DNA of 64,000 nucleotides, from positions 1 through 64,000 of the forward strand of contig CAJUGJ010000004.1 in NCBI GenBank assembly GCA_910586015.1. Direction: 5' to 3'. Of the stretch, positions 44,248 to 53,723 are shown in pieces. Source of the stretch: an uncultured Lachnospiraceae bacterium. GTDB taxonomy: Bacteria > Bacillota > Clostridia > Lachnospirales > Lachnospiraceae. A program made the position numbers and the translations under genes. How positions within the stretch are numbered: the stretch's first letter is position 1; every line of letters begins with the position of its first letter. A model generated the notes under the pieces. It worked only from the letters and a program-made list of their open reading frames with translations. It did no database searches and was not told the DNA's origin.

Positions 44248-44420
44248 GTTTTAGTAGAGGTGCGTCTAAAAAGAGTACATAGCATATCAAAGTGCAGGTT
44301 TTTCATGCTATGGAAAGGTGCAGATGCCGAAGTGCCAAAGTTTCCTGCAAATTTTGGTGCTGGGGGCAAGCTGAATAAGTTTGTCACTGTCATCAATTTT
44401 GATGGAGTGCTACTGAAAAG
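44248..44420 (+). ncRNA. Lysine riboswitch (L box)
   Basis: The leader of dapA carries the conserved L-box elements in order: AGAGGTGCG, AAGAGTA, GGAAAGGTGCAGATGCCGAA, TTGGTGCTGGGGGCAAGCTG, CACTGTCA and GATGGAGTGCTAC. Helix P1 pairs TTAGTAG at the 5' end with CTACTGA at the 3' end. With lysine bound, P1 forms and the terminator at 44450-44471 folds, switching off dapA and dapB. Confidence 0.93.
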
Positions 44421-44449
44421 TGGAATTGGGGAGATTCTCTATTCATAGT

Positions 44450-44471
44450 GCCGATCAATTCGGCTTTTTTT
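44450..44471 (+). terminator. Riboswitch-controlled terminator
   Basis: GCCGA pairs with TCGGC followed by seven T, 25 bases before the dapA start. It is the expression platform of the lysine riboswitch. Confidence 0.85.
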
Positions 44472-44495
44472 ATGTAAATTTTTAGGAGGTGTCAT

Positions 44496-45383
44496 ATGTC
44501 TATTTTTAAAGGTGCAGGTGTGGCTATTATTACTCCATTTCATACAGATGGAAGTGTAAATTATGAGAAATTAGGAGAATTAATTGATTTTCAGATTGAA
44601 AATGGAACAGACAGTATTATAATTTGTGGAACAACTGGAGAGTCTTCTACTTTAACACATGAAGAACATGTAGAATGTATTCGCTATGCAGTAGCACATA
44701 CAGCAAAACGGATTCCTGTGATTGCTGGAACAGGCTCAAATTGTACAAAGACAGCCATATATCTGTCACAAGAAGCAGATAAAGCTGGCGCAGACGCTGT
44801 ACTTTTAGTTTCTCCTTATTATAATAAAGCAACGCAAAAGGGATTGATCGAACATTTTACTCAAATAGTAAAATCTATTCAGATTCCTGCAATTCTCTAT
44901 AATATTCCGGGTAGAACAGGCTGTAACATTCTTCCGTCTACTGCTGCTTATCTAGCAAAAAATGTAGATCAGATTGTAGCGATGAAAGAAGCTACTGGAG
45001 ATCTTAAACAGGCAATAGAAACTATGTCTGCTTGTGAAGGAAGACTGGATCTATATTCGGGAGATGATAATCTTATTGTACCAATGCTATCTATTGGTGG
45101 AAAGGGTGTCATTTCTGTGCTTTCTAATATAGCTCCAAAAGACACACATGAGATTGTTGCACGTTATCTTGTAAAAGATATTGAGGGAAGTTTAAATCTT
45201 CAACTTCGCTATCTTCCTTTAATTAAAGCACTATTTAGTGAAGTAAACCCAATTCCAGTAAAACGGGCATTAAATTTAATGGGTTTTGAAGTTGGAGGTT
45301 TAAGAAGTCCATTAACAGAAATGGAGTCAGAACATACTATAGTTTTGAAACAAGAGTTAGAGAAAGTAGGACTTCTTTCGTAA
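44496..45383 (+). CDS. dapA: 4-hydroxy-tetrahydrodipicolinate synthase
   Basis: DapA condenses pyruvate and aspartate semialdehyde, the first committed step to lysine and diaminopimelate. The 295-residue TIM-barrel has GAGVAIITPF, CGTTGESSTL, YNIPGRTGCN (Tyr of the triad) and VAMKEATGD with the Schiff-base lysine. The start follows AGGAGG by seven bases. It is under the lysine riboswitch and 24 bases upstream of dapB. In a spore former it also supplies dipicolinate for the spore core. Confidence 0.97.
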   Translation: MSIFKGAGVAIITPFHTDGSVNYEKLGELIDFQIENGTDSIIICGTTGESSTLTHEEHVECIRYAVAHTAKRIPVIAGTGSNCTKTAIYLSQEADKAGADAVLLVSPYYNKATQKGLIEHFTQIVKSIQIPAILYNIPGRTGCNILPSTAAYLAKNVDQIVAMKEATGDLKQAIETMSACEGRLDLYSGDDNLIVPMLSIGGKGVISVLSNIAPKDTHEIVARYLVKDIEGSLNLQLRYLPLIKALFSEVNPIPVKRALNLMGFEVGGLRSPLTEMESEHTIVLKQELEKVGLLS

Positions 45384-45407
45384 CAAAAAAGAATGGAGAA
45401 CAAGATT

Positions 45408-46163
45408 ATGACTAAAATACTATTGCGTGGATGTAATGGAAAGATGGGACAAGTCGTTACATCAATTGCAGAACAGGATTTAGAAACAGAGATTGTGGCA
45501 GGCATAGATTGGAATACAGAACAAAAAAATTCTTATCCGGTTTATAAGACTATTTCAGAGTGTCCTATAAAGGCAGATGTTATTATTGATTTTTCCTCTC
45601 CTTCGGAATTAGAAGAATTATTAGAAACTGCAAAGAAGCAGACTCTACCTATTGTACTTTGTACAACTGGATTAAATGAAGAACAGATTATATCCATAGA
45701 AAATGCCTCTAAGGAGATAGCCATTCTTCGTTCTGCCAATATGTCTTTTGGAATCAACGTACTGATGAAATTAGTCCAAGAAGCTGCAAAAAAATTAACA
45801 GAGGCAGGATTTGATATAGAAGTTATAGAGCGACATCATAATCAAAAAGTAGATGCTCCGTCTGGAACAGCCCTTGCCCTAGCAGATGCGATCAATGAAA
45901 GTTTAGATAACCAATATCACTATGTTTATGATCGTTCGAAAGAACGACATAAACGAGAAAAAAATGAAATTGGAATCAGTGCAGTACGGGGTGGAACAAT
46001 TGTCGGAGAGCATACTATCCTCTTTGCAGGGCGTGATGAAGTAATTGAATTGAAACATACTGCCTATTCTAAAGAAATCTTTGCAAATGGCGCAGTACAA
46101 GCTGCTAAATTTTTATCTGGGAAAAAATCTGGAATGTATCAGATGAGTGATGTAACAGAATAA
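45408..46163 (+). CDS. dapB: 4-hydroxy-tetrahydrodipicolinate reductase
   Basis: DapB reduces the DapA product with NAD(P)H. The 251-residue enzyme has the nucleotide-binding RGCNGKMGQ, CTTGLNEEQ, and the substrate motif HHNQKVDAPSGTA with the catalytic histidine/lysine. The start is set at 45408 with GGAG nine bases upstream; the first ATG of the frame overlaps that site. It is the last gene of the dapAB operon and ends before an inverted repeat at 46174-46208. Confidence 0.96.
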   Translation: MTKILLRGCNGKMGQVVTSIAEQDLETEIVAGIDWNTEQKNSYPVYKTISECPIKADVIIDFSSPSELEELLETAKKQTLPIVLCTTGLNEEQIISIENASKEIAILRSANMSFGINVLMKLVQEAAKKLTEAGFDIEVIERHHNQKVDAPSGTALALADAINESLDNQYHYVYDRSKERHKREKNEIGISAVRGGTIVGEHTILFAGRDEVIELKHTAYSKEIFANGAVQAAKFLSGKKSGMYQMSDVTE

Positions 46164-46173
46164 ATAGTTTTTA

Positions 46174-46208
46174 AGGAGATGTTGTAAAATAATTTTATAA
46201 CATCTCCT
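46174..46208. terminator. Terminator-like hairpin between dapB and the SSB-like gene
   Basis: AGGAGATGTT pairs with AACATCTCCT, and the AT-rich centre can pair further. The T run on either side is weak, so termination efficiency is uncertain. Confidence 0.6.
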
Positions 46209-46243
46209 AATCCTTTTGTTAAATTTTTCTTTATAATAGCTTT

Positions 46244-46882
46244 TTACTCCTCTTCTGTTTCTAAATATTCTAATTTACTAACTGATACTTCATAAGCAAT
46301 CCTTTTTTCAAATTCATCTTCATCTAGTTTCTTTTGGTACTCCCTACTTTGAATTCTACCCCAAACCTGAATATGTGAACCGACTTCAAAACTATCGGCA
46401 AAACGTGCATTTCTGCCCCAGCAAATACACGGAATGTAATCGGACTTTCCATATGGACGATTGACTGCCAATAAAATATCTGCAATTTCACGCCCTAAAG
46501 GGGTCTTGCGATATACTGGTGGTTTACAAACAAATCCATCTAAAAAGATATAGTTTGGTTTTTGTCCCTCTGTTTCCTCATCTGTAAGAAGTACTTCTCT
46601 TGCAAAGACTGATAACACCAGTCGATTTCTGTTTTCTTCATGACGGTTATAGGAACGGAACTGACCATTTACCTCCATAAACTTTCCACGGTAATCTTCT
46701 TTTACATCTAAGAGACGTTCTGATACCATAACTGGAATAATATCTACAGAATTACTCAGACGATTGATTCGAATATCAACCAGATAAAATCCCTCTCCAA
46801 ATACATCATGGCTGTAAACAAACTCACTGACAACCTCTCCTGCAATACTTACTTGATTATTATCAAATACTTTATCTGTCAT
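46244..46882 (-). CDS. SSB-like protein with two OB folds
   Basis: A 212-residue soluble protein with two SSB/OB-type units: residues about 5-100 (NNQVSIAGEVVSEFVYSH, RFSVNSVD-like strands, VNGQFRSYNR) and about 115-200 (NYIFLDGFVCKPPVYRKTPLGREI, IPCICWGRNARFA, VWGRIQSREY). The second unit keeps the SSB pattern (PLGREIADILLAVNR). It lacks the acidic C-terminal tip of replicative SSB, so it is a specialised paralogue, perhaps for competence, repair or a primosome. The start at 46882 has AAGGGAG nine bases upstream. It is monocistronic with a consensus promoter at 46955-46983. Confidence 0.85.
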   Translation of the reverse strand: MTDKVFDNNQVSIAGEVVSEFVYSHDVFGEGFYLVDIRINRLSNSVDIIPVMVSERLLDVKEDYRGKFMEVNGQFRSYNRHEENRNRLVLSVFAREVLLTDEETEGQKPNYIFLDGFVCKPPVYRKTPLGREIADILLAVNRPYGKSDYIPCICWGRNARFADSFEVGSHIQVWGRIQSREYQKKLDEDEFEKRIAYEVSVSKLEYLETEEE

Positions 46883-46954
46883 TTTGTATGACTCCCTTCT
46901 TTTCCTTTTGTTTGTTTTCATGTTATCTCTTTATAGGTTATTCTTATACTCTTT

Positions 46955-46983
46955 ATTATATTAGTAAATTATTTACAAATCAA
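46955..46983 (-). promoter_or_regulatory. Promoter of the SSB-like gene
   Basis: TTGATT (46978-46983), 17-base spacer, TATAAT (46955-46960) on the minus strand. Confidence 0.8.
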
Positions 46984-47163
46984 GTATTTTTTGTATTTTA
47001 TTTCTTATTTTTTACAACATCTTTCTACAAAAATTTTATAAAAAAATAAATTTTCATTTAATCTCTTTCTATTCTCTTTTCATTGAAAGGAAACAATTCT
47101 TTTCCTTCTCTTCTATCTTTCTGCACTAAATTTACTAAAAATCAGGTTTCTTAGAAAAAAATC

Positions 47164-47193
47164 TTGTAAATTCTCTGTCATTTGATCTATAAT
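47164..47193 (+). promoter_or_regulatory. typA promoter
   Basis: TTGTAA (47164-47169), 18-base spacer, TATAAT (47188-47193) on the plus strand, about 55 bases before the start. Confidence 0.65.
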
Positions 47194-47249
47194 AGCCGAT
47201 AGTGACTGCATTTACTGATTTTCTATTGTAAGAAAGAGGGTTAATCCTT

Positions 47250-49076
47250 ATGAAAATGAAACGTGAAGATATTCGTAATATTGCAATTATAGCTCATGTC
47301 GATCATGGAAAAACAACTCTGGTCGATGAACTTTTAAAGCAAAGTGGAGTATTTCGCTCTAACCAAGTCGTAGAAGAACGTGTAATGGATTCTAATGATA
47401 TTGAACGGGAACGTGGTATTACTATTCTCGCTAAAAATACAGCGGTTATTTATCAAGGTGTCAAAATCAATATTATTGATACTCCAGGACATGCCGATTT
47501 TGGTGGTGAAGTAGAACGTGTTTTAAAAATGGTTAATGGTGTGATTTTAGTAGTAGACGCTTTTGAAGGCCCTATGCCTCAGACAAAGTTTGTTTTAAGA
47601 AAAGCTTTGGAACTAAATCTTCCTGTTATTGTATGTATTAATAAAATAGATAGACCAGAAGCACGTCCAAAAGAAGTAATTGATGAAGTTTTAGAATTAT
47701 TTATTGAGCTAGATGCAAGCGATGAGCAATTAGATTGTCCTTTTGTTTTTGCTTCTGCCAAATCGGGTATTGCTATTTTAGAATTAGAGGACAAGCCAGA
47801 AAATATGAAACCTCTATTTGAAACTATTTTAGACTATATTCCTGCTCCAGAAGGCGATCCAGATGCCCAAACACAAGTTTTAGTCAGTACAATTGATTAT
47901 AATGAATATGTTGGAAGAATTGGAATTGGTAAAGTAGATAATGGTTCTATTAAAGTAAACCAAGATGTTGTAATTGTAAACGCCCATGAACCAGAGAAGA
48001 ACCGGCGTGTTAAAGTCAGCAAACTATATGTTTTTGAAGGTTTAAAAAAGACAGAAGTAGCAGAGGCAAAAATCGGAGCGATTGTAGCGATCTCCGGAAT
48101 TTCCGATCTGCATATTGGAGATACTATCTGTTCTCCAGAACATCCAGAACCAATTTTATTCCAAAAGATTTCAGAACCTACGATTGCGATGAATTTTATT
48201 GTTAATGATAGTCCATTTGCAGGACAGGAAGGAAAGTTTGTAACTTCCAGACATTTAAGAGAACGCCTTTTTCGGGAATTAAATACAGATGTCAGTCTTC
48301 GAGTAGAGGAAACAGATACCACTGAATCCTTTAAAGTTTCTGGACGTGGAGAACTGCATTTATCTGTTTTAATTGAAAATATGCGTAGAGAAGGATATGA
48401 ATTTGCTGTGAGCAAACCAGAAGTTTTATATAAGATAGCAGAAGACGGAAAAAAATTAGAACCAATGGAACATGCCTATATTGATGTTCCAGACGAATTT
48501 TCTGGCTCTGTTATTGAAAAATTGAGCAGTCGTAAAGGTGAATTAGTCGGGATGTCCACAAAGGGAAGTGGTTATACCAGACTGGAATTTTCTATTCCAT
48601 CCAGAGGACTAATTGGATATCGTGGCGAATTTATGACAGATACAAAAGGAAATGGTATCTTAAATACTTCCTTCGATGGATATGGTGATTATAAAGGAGA
48701 TATTCAATACCGAAAACAGGGAAGTTTAATTGCTTTTGAAACAGGAGAAGCGATCACCTATGGACTATTCAATGCTCAAGAGAGGGGAACTCTTTTTATT
48801 GGTTCGGGAGAACGAGTTTATTCTGGTATGATTGTTGGACAAAATGGAAAAACAGAAGATGTAGAATTAAATGTATGTAAAAAGAAACAGCTTACTAATA
48901 CGCGTTCTTCTAGTTCTGATGAAGCTCTCCGTTTAACTCCACCGAAAATTTTAAGTTTAGAGCAAGCTATTGAATTTATTGAAACAGATGAATTGTTAGA
49001 AGTAACACCAAAAAGTCTCCGAATTCGTAAAAAAATTTTAGATCCTTTACAGAGAAAACGTGCAAATCGAAAATAA
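47250..49076 (+). CDS. typA: Ribosome-binding GTPase TypA/BipA
   Basis: The 608-residue translational GTPase assists 50S assembly and stress adaptation, especially in the cold. The G domain has [23 protein letters not shown] and [15 protein letters not shown], plus [13 protein letters not shown]-like domains III and V follow, and the C-terminal domain includes [17 protein letters not shown] and [15 protein letters not shown]. Length is normal. Start has GAGGG upstream. Monocistronic, ending in a 14-bp hairpin at 49093-49134. Confidence 0.97.
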   Translation: MKMKREDIRNIAIIAHVDHGKTTLVDELLKQSGVFRSNQVVEERVMDSNDIERERGITILAKNTAVIYQGVKINIIDTPGHADFGGEVERVLKMVNGVILVVDAFEGPMPQTKFVLRKALELNLPVIVCINKIDRPEARPKEVIDEVLELFIELDASDEQLDCPFVFASAKSGIAILELEDKPENMKPLFETILDYIPAPEGDPDAQTQVLVSTIDYNEYVGRIGIGKVDNGSIKVNQDVVIVNAHEPEKNRRVKVSKLYVFEGLKKTEVAEAKIGAIVAISGISDLHIGDTICSPEHPEPILFQKISEPTIAMNFIVNDSPFAGQEGKFVTSRHLRERLFRELNTDVSLRVEETDTTESFKVSGRGELHLSVLIENMRREGYEFAVSKPEVLYKIAEDGKKLEPMEHAYIDVPDEFSGSVIEKLSSRKGELVGMSTKGSGYTRLEFSIPSRGLIGYRGEFMTDTKGNGILNTSFDGYGDYKGDIQYRKQGSLIAFETGEAITYGLFNAQERGTLFIGSGERVYSGMIVGQNGKTEDVELNVCKKKQLTNTRSSSSDEALRLTPPKILSLEQAIEFIETDELLEVTPKSLRIRKKILDPLQRKRANRK

Positions 49077-49092
49077 TGATATCGTTTAGTAT

Positions 49093-49134
49093 TTGCGGAA
49101 GTAGAAATTAAGAAATGAAGTTCTACTTCCGCAA
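49093..49134. terminator. Hairpin between convergent typA and HTH gene
   Basis: TTGCGGAAGTAGAA pairs perfectly with TTCTACTTCCGCAA around a 14-base loop. The T run is weak (TTT AAAC), so it may act in both directions but not efficiently. Confidence 0.6.
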
Positions 49135-49146
49135 TTTAAACTTATA

Positions 49147-49944
49147 TTACTTTTTTTCTTCCATTAAACGGCTGATACGATTCCATACATAGGGAATAAA
49201 ATCTTCAGGTTTTAAAACCTGATAACTTTGAAACAATTTTGTATAACATTCTCTGAAGTTATCATGCGAAATCTTTTTCTCTTCATCTTGATACTGTTCC
49301 ATTTCACTCTCTTCTCGCTCTTTTAACAGCAAAGCACTTGCCGCTTTGAAATTATACCATTCAAATGCCTTAATCACAGTCTGAATAATATATTTTTCTT
49401 CTTTACTAATCTGATTTTCTTCGATTTCCATAATATAAATTCCATGTAATTTCATATACTCATAGAGTTCTACATAAGGTAGTATATTATAAGTAATCTG
49501 ACATTTTTCTTCAAATATCGGTTTATTATACATGGTAAGAGAAAGGATTTGAGAATAGTATAAAATTGTTTCAACTGCCCACATCGTAATATCTCTATTA
49601 CAATAATTAATAATATATTGGGCTAAAAGCTTAATTTTACTATTCATGATTTTTTCCAACACTGCTTTTCTGCTTTTTTTAAATGCAACATTTGTAAGCT
49701 TATCTCGATTTTCTAATAGCAGTCTGTAATAATAATTTGGATCGCAGTGAATTTGTTTTAATCTGGATAAATACTCTGTAGTTGGAATATCTCCTTCCAT
49801 ATACCGAATAATCGTAGTTTCACCCCATCCTAACAATCTGGCTAATGGTTTTTTTCCTATTTTATATTCCGTGAGAATTTCTTGAATTTGTTCCGAAAAA
49901 GTTTCTTTTACATATTCGTTATCCCCTCGTTCATCCTTCATCAT
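49147..49944 (-). CDS. HTH protein with a Panacea-like C-terminal domain
   Basis: A 265-residue soluble protein. Residues about 13-65 look like an XRE-type helix-turn-helix (LTEYKIGKKPLARLLGWGETTIIRYMEG). The C-terminal part resembles the Panacea/SocA-like domain: LAQYIINYCNRDITMWAVETILYYSQ, NKPIFEEKCQITY and PYVELYEYMKLHG. HTH plus Panacea is the layout of the PanA antitoxins, normally beside a small toxin gene. No such toxin lies next to it: the neighbours are an AI-2E permease and typA. Conserved glutamates are degenerate. It may be a domesticated regulator. Start at 49944 follows AGGAGGAATT. Confidence 0.65.
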   Translation of the reverse strand: MMKDERGDNEYVKETFSEQIQEILTEYKIGKKPLARLLGWGETTIIRYMEGDIPTTEYLSRLKQIHCDPNYYYRLLLENRDKLTNVAFKKSRKAVLEKIMNSKIKLLAQYIINYCNRDITMWAVETILYYSQILSLTMYNKPIFEEKCQITYNILPYVELYEYMKLHGIYIMEIEENQISKEEKYIIQTVIKAFEWYNFKAASALLLKEREESEMEQYQDEEKKISHDNFRECYTKLFQSYQVLKPEDFIPYVWNRISRLMEEKK

Positions 49945-49958
49945 AATTCCTCCTACTT

Positions 49959-51080
49959 TTAATATTTCCGGTATTCATTAATATCTGTTACAATAATCTC
50001 AATTCCTCGAAACAGTCGATCAAATGCTCCCATCCGATAAAAACTAATCAAAGCCATACCGATTGGAATTCCAATAATCATTCCTAAAACTCCGCTGATT
50101 CGATAGCCGATAAACATAAAAATCAGAGTAGATAATGGTGAAATTCCTATACTGTCCCCTACCATTTTCGGCTGTAATAACTGTTTAATTAACTGGCAGG
50201 CAAGATAAAGAATAACAAGCACGATTGCTCTTGCATAATCTCCAGTAATTATCATAATAATTGCCCATGGCCATAGTATAAATCCTGTGCCAAATACAGG
50301 AAGTAAATCAATAAAGGAAATTAAAAATGCAATCAAAAAAGAATAGCTAACTCTCATAAACAAAAAGGTAATAAACATAATCATCATGAGCAGTAACATA
50401 ATTTTAAACTGAGCTTTAAAATAACCACCAACTGCATTTTTAAAATTTGAAACAATAACTCGATACCCTTTTTGGATAGACTCTGGAAAAAGTTTCTTTG
50501 TAGTAGATACTAATTTATCTCGTTCTGCAATAAAAAAATAAGAAGCCAAAATTGTAATGATTGTAATAAAAAGACCATTTGCAATTCCCTTCACATAACC
50601 ACTTGCTTGTGTGATAGAAGGAAGTTCAATTCCTTCAAATAAACCTGCTAAAAAAGTTTCTGCTCCCTCGTTTGCAGCCTCTATAAATTCTCTTACCCCT
50701 TTTGGAAAATAGGTATCATATTTTGAAAGACTAACAGAAATTTTTTCAATAACTCCTGATAATTCTTTTGCAATATTAGGAATATCTTTTATTAATTTAA
50801 TTACTTCACTGACTATTAAAGAACCCAATATATAAGCTATCCCACAAATTGCAGCAATCGCAACAACAATAATAATTGCTGAACCATGTTTTCGGACAAT
50901 CTTAATTCGTTTCTCCATAAATTTTACTAATGGATTTGCAATAGCAGAAATGAAAAATGCAATAACAAATGGCAGGAAAAATCGAAGTAGTTTTGGTCCT
51001 AAGAAGATAACTAAGCCAAGTATCAATAGATTAAGTAAAAAATTAACAATGATTTTTCCATAAATCCCTCGTTCCCTCAT
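49959..51080 (-). CDS. AI-2E/YtvI-family membrane permease
   Basis: A 373-residue protein with eight or so membrane helices. It has the family's N-terminal FFISAIANPLVKFMEKRI, a central amphipathic segment, and SFIDLLPVFGTGFILWPWA and GIPIGMALISFYRMG near the C-terminus. Close relatives include the sporulation membrane protein YtvI. The transported compound is not known. The start follows GGAGG directly. It sits 78 bases after znuB and precedes the HTH gene by 15 bases. Confidence 0.9.
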   Translation of the reverse strand: MRERGIYGKIIVNFLLNLLILGLVIFLGPKLLRFFLPFVIAFFISAIANPLVKFMEKRIKIVRKHGSAIIIVVAIAAICGIAYILGSLIVSEVIKLIKDIPNIAKELSGVIEKISVSLSKYDTYFPKGVREFIEAANEGAETFLAGLFEGIELPSITQASGYVKGIANGLFITIITILASYFFIAERDKLVSTTKKLFPESIQKGYRVIVSNFKNAVGGYFKAQFKIMLLLMMIMFITFLFMRVSYSFLIAFLISFIDLLPVFGTGFILWPWAIIMIITGDYARAIVLVILYLACQLIKQLLQPKMVGDSIGISPLSTLIFMFIGYRISGVLGMIIGIPIGMALISFYRMGAFDRLFRGIEIIVTDINEYRKY

Positions 51081-51158
51081 ATTTAGCCTCCATACTGTGA
51101 CTGTTTTTTAAGAGCAGATAATCATTTTTATTACCTACTCTAAATTTATCGGCAAGTA

Positions 51159-51962
51159 CTAATTTTTCACTAACGGATGTGCCAAAAGAGTTAGGAAAAA
51201 AAACACTGCCGCTATAATTACAATAGTAGGTCCAGTCGCTGTATTTAAAAAATACGAAAGCACCAGTCCAAGCAAACCAGAAAATAAAGAAATGAGAATA
51301 GAAAACAAATGATATTCTCTCATATTTCCTGCTATATTTCTTGCAGATGCCGCAGGTAAAATCAACAGTGCATTGATCAATAAAATTCCAACCCATTTAA
51401 TAGAAAACATAACAATCAAAGCAATAAATACTGCAAAAATAGACTCGATTGTAGTTACTGGTACACCTTTACTTTTTGCAAGACTTACATTAAGACTAGC
51501 TGCTTCTAGACGATTAAAACAAAAGCCCCAAAAAAGAAGTGTTGCTAGAAATACAAGTAATAGAATGATAAGTTCTTTTTTTGAGATACTTAAAATATCT
51601 CCTACTAAAAGTGCAGAATATTTTGAAAATTGTCCTCCTAATGATAAAATTACTAATCCTATTGCGGTACTAAAGGAAGAAAATACTGAAATAATAGTAT
51701 CTGTAGAAAGACTGTCTTTTCGTTTTATAGCGTTTAAGAGTAATGCAAAGATAATTGCAAATACTGCCATAGTCAAATTAGTATCAGCAATATGTAACAA
51801 TACTCCGATTGCAACTCCTGTAAAGGCAGAATGTCCAAGAGCATCCGAGAAAAATGCCAATTTATTATTGACAATCATTGTTCCAAGAATTCCAAATAGT
51901 GGTGCTATTAAAAGAATCGCAAGAAATCCATTTCTCATAAAATCATATTCCATAAAATTCAT
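51159..51962 (-). CDS. znuB: Zinc/manganese ABC transporter permease
   Basis: A 267-residue membrane protein of the ABC-3 family with about seven to eight helices. Motifs: FSDALGHSAFTGVAIG after the first helices, and MFSIKWVGILLINALLILPAASAR. With ZnuC and ZnuA it imports zinc or manganese. The start is set at 51962; GAGG lies 12 bases upstream, a little long. It is the third gene of znuA-znuC-znuB, 22 bases after znuC. Confidence 0.93.
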   Translation of the reverse strand: MNFMEYDFMRNGFLAILLIAPLFGILGTMIVNNKLAFFSDALGHSAFTGVAIGVLLHIADTNLTMAVFAIIFALLLNAIKRKDSLSTDTIISVFSSFSTAIGLVILSLGGQFSKYSALLVGDILSISKKELIILLLVFLATLLFWGFCFNRLEAASLNVSLAKSKGVPVTTIESIFAVFIALIVMFSIKWVGILLINALLILPAASARNIAGNMREYHLFSILISLFSGLLGLVLSYFLNTATGPTIVIIAAVFFFLTLLAHPLVKN

Positions 51963-51984
51963 GATTAACTTATTCCTCACTTTC

Positions 51985-52746
51985 CTATCCTACCCATGCC
52001 GTCTTAGAACTTCCAAAAACTTCTTTAAATTCTCTGCTTGAAAGAACTTTATCGGGAGTTCCTTCTCGTATAATCGTCTTATCTAATAGTATAACATAAT
52101 CTGCATATTTTTCAACAAATTCAAGATCATGAGATACTAAAATCATTGCCAAATCATAATTTCTTTTTAGCATTTCAATATTTTTATAAAAAAGCTCTAT
52201 CCCGTTTCTATCAATTCCAGATACTGGTTCATCTAACAAAAGAAGATTTGGAACGGGGGTACAGGCAATGGATAATAGAACTCGTTGTAATTCTCCACCT
52301 GATAGATCTCCTACTTGTTTGTCAATTAAATCTTGTGCAGCAAATAGAGAAAGACGTTCTTTTACTTGTTTATATACCCGTTTAGATTGATATAGACAGA
52401 CAGGAATTTTACTGATATAGGCAGCAAACATATCATAAACGCTTGCAGGCGTATTCTTATCAATATTTAAGTATTGTGGTACATATCCAATTTGTAATCT
52501 TCGAATAGCATTTTGTTTAATATCTCGAAATTCTATTGTTCCTTCATGGTGTATCTCACCTAACATTGCTTTGATCAATGTTGATTTTCCTGCTCCGTTA
52601 CGTCCAATAATCACCGTCAGTCTTCCACAGTGAATATGAAGATTGATATGTTCTAATAACATGGTGCTCCCTGCTCGAACAGAAAAATCTTTTACTTTAA
52701 TACAATGAAAACCACAAGCACCTGCTCCTATTTTTAATTTTTCCAT
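51985..52746 (-). CDS. znuC: Metal ABC transporter ATPase
   Basis: The 253-residue ATPase has Walker A IGRNGAGKSTLI, signature DLSGGELQRVLL, Walker B NLLLLDEPVSGID and VSHDL. The start overlaps the sequence right after the znuA stop, with AGGGGAG upstream, so translation is coupled. It energises the ZnuB permease. The N-terminal ~15 residues (KIGAGACGFHCIKV) include two cysteines and a histidine, which is unusual and might bind metal; this is speculation. Confidence 0.93.
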   Translation of the reverse strand: MEKLKIGAGACGFHCIKVKDFSVRAGSTMLLEHINLHIHCGRLTVIIGRNGAGKSTLIKAMLGEIHHEGTIEFRDIKQNAIRRLQIGYVPQYLNIDKNTPASVYDMFAAYISKIPVCLYQSKRVYKQVKERLSLFAAQDLIDKQVGDLSGGELQRVLLSIACTPVPNLLLLDEPVSGIDRNGIELFYKNIEMLKRNYDLAMILVSHDLEFVEKYADYVILLDKTIIREGTPDKVLSSREFKEVFGSSKTAWVG

Positions 52747-52747
52747 T

Positions 52748-53704
52748 CTACTCCCCTGCCTTCATTTCTATCTGAATTTTCTCTAAATTTCTTTTCATTC
52801 CATTTAGATAGGCTTCTTTTGGAATTTCCTCTTTACTGGATTCATTCGTCAGGGTACTTAAAATTACAAGTTTTGCTCCTGTTTCTTCTGCTATTGATCT
52901 GGCTATAGAATTTGTAAACTGTTCTTCAACCCATAAATATTCTACATTATAAAGTCGAATCTTATCTATAACCTGTGCTATTTCTCCAGCACGAAAAGAA
53001 GTTTCTTCATCCATATCTAGTGTATATATAACTGTTAATCCTAACGCTTGTGCCAAATAGGCAAACGCCTCATGAAAGATTACAATTTCTTTTCCATTAA
53101 GTTTTTTGGTAAGTAGTGTCATTTCTTCCTGTAGCTTTTGAACTTTTTGATCATAAAATTCTAAATTAGCTTTATACTGACTTTTATGTTTTGGATCAAA
53201 CTGTTGTAATGCCTTACTAATTGTCTGTAATTGCTTTCTGTAATATTCAGGGTTCATCCAAATATGTCCATTCATATCTTGATGATCATGTTGTCCAGAA
53301 CTAGACAGTAAAGAAATTCCTTCACTAGAATCAATTACTGTAAGTTCTTGATAAGAAGCAATTACATCCTCAAAAATATGTTCCATATCTGCACCATTTA
53401 GTAAAAAAATATCTGCTGCATCTAATACTTTTTTGTCTTTTGTAGTTATCTGATAATCGTGTAAACATCCTGTGTGATTTTCCGTAAGATTTTGTATTTG
53501 TACTCCTTCTATACTATCTACTAAATTTAATGCTGCAACATATATTGGATCAAAGGAGGTTACAATCATAGCAGAAGATTCTTTTTTTTCATTCTGTGCC
53601 TTTTGTGCGTTCTCTGAGATCAAAACAATTCCGAATCCAAGAAAGGATAACATTATCATAATCGCACAAAGCAGCAACAGCTTTTTTAAAAATAAACTTT
53701 TCAT
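52748..53704 (-). CDS. znuA: Metal-binding protein of a zinc ABC transporter
   Basis: The 318-residue cluster A-I solute-binding protein has an N-terminal hydrophobic export/anchor segment (about 8-30) but no lipobox cysteine, which is less common in Firmicutes. Metal ligands appear in TENHTGCLHDY, the HDHQDMNGHIWMNPEYY histidine loop and the FHEAFAYLAQ motif, plus LDMDEETSFRAGEIAQV. The His-rich loop favours zinc over manganese. It is first of znuA-C-B, 19 bases after the DUF368 gene. No Zur-type box was found, as it lies inside a longer operon. Confidence 0.9.
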   Translation of the reverse strand: MKSLFLKKLLLLCAIMIMLSFLGFGIVLISENAQKAQNEKKESSAMIVTSFDPIYVAALNLVDSIEGVQIQNLTENHTGCLHDYQITTKDKKVLDAADIFLLNGADMEHIFEDVIASYQELTVIDSSEGISLLSSSGQHDHQDMNGHIWMNPEYYRKQLQTISKALQQFDPKHKSQYKANLEFYDQKVQKLQEEMTLLTKKLNGKEIVIFHEAFAYLAQALGLTVIYTLDMDEETSFRAGEIAQVIDKIRLYNVEYLWVEEQFTNSIARSIAEETGAKLVILSTLTNESSKEEIPKEAYLNGMKRNLEKIQIEMKAGE

Positions 53705-53723
53705 AACCTCCTCCTTTCATCTT

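Larger units (their letters stand above)
46883..47249. other. Divergent intergenic region
   Basis: It contains the minus-strand promoter at 46955-46983 and the plus-strand typA promoter at 47164-47193. The stretch between them is AT-rich with no recognised gene, RNA or operator. Confidence 0.5.

Noticed and set aside
44193-44448. Two short frames (one per strand) ahead of dapA
   Set aside because: They cover the lysine riboswitch, whose conserved elements account for the region.
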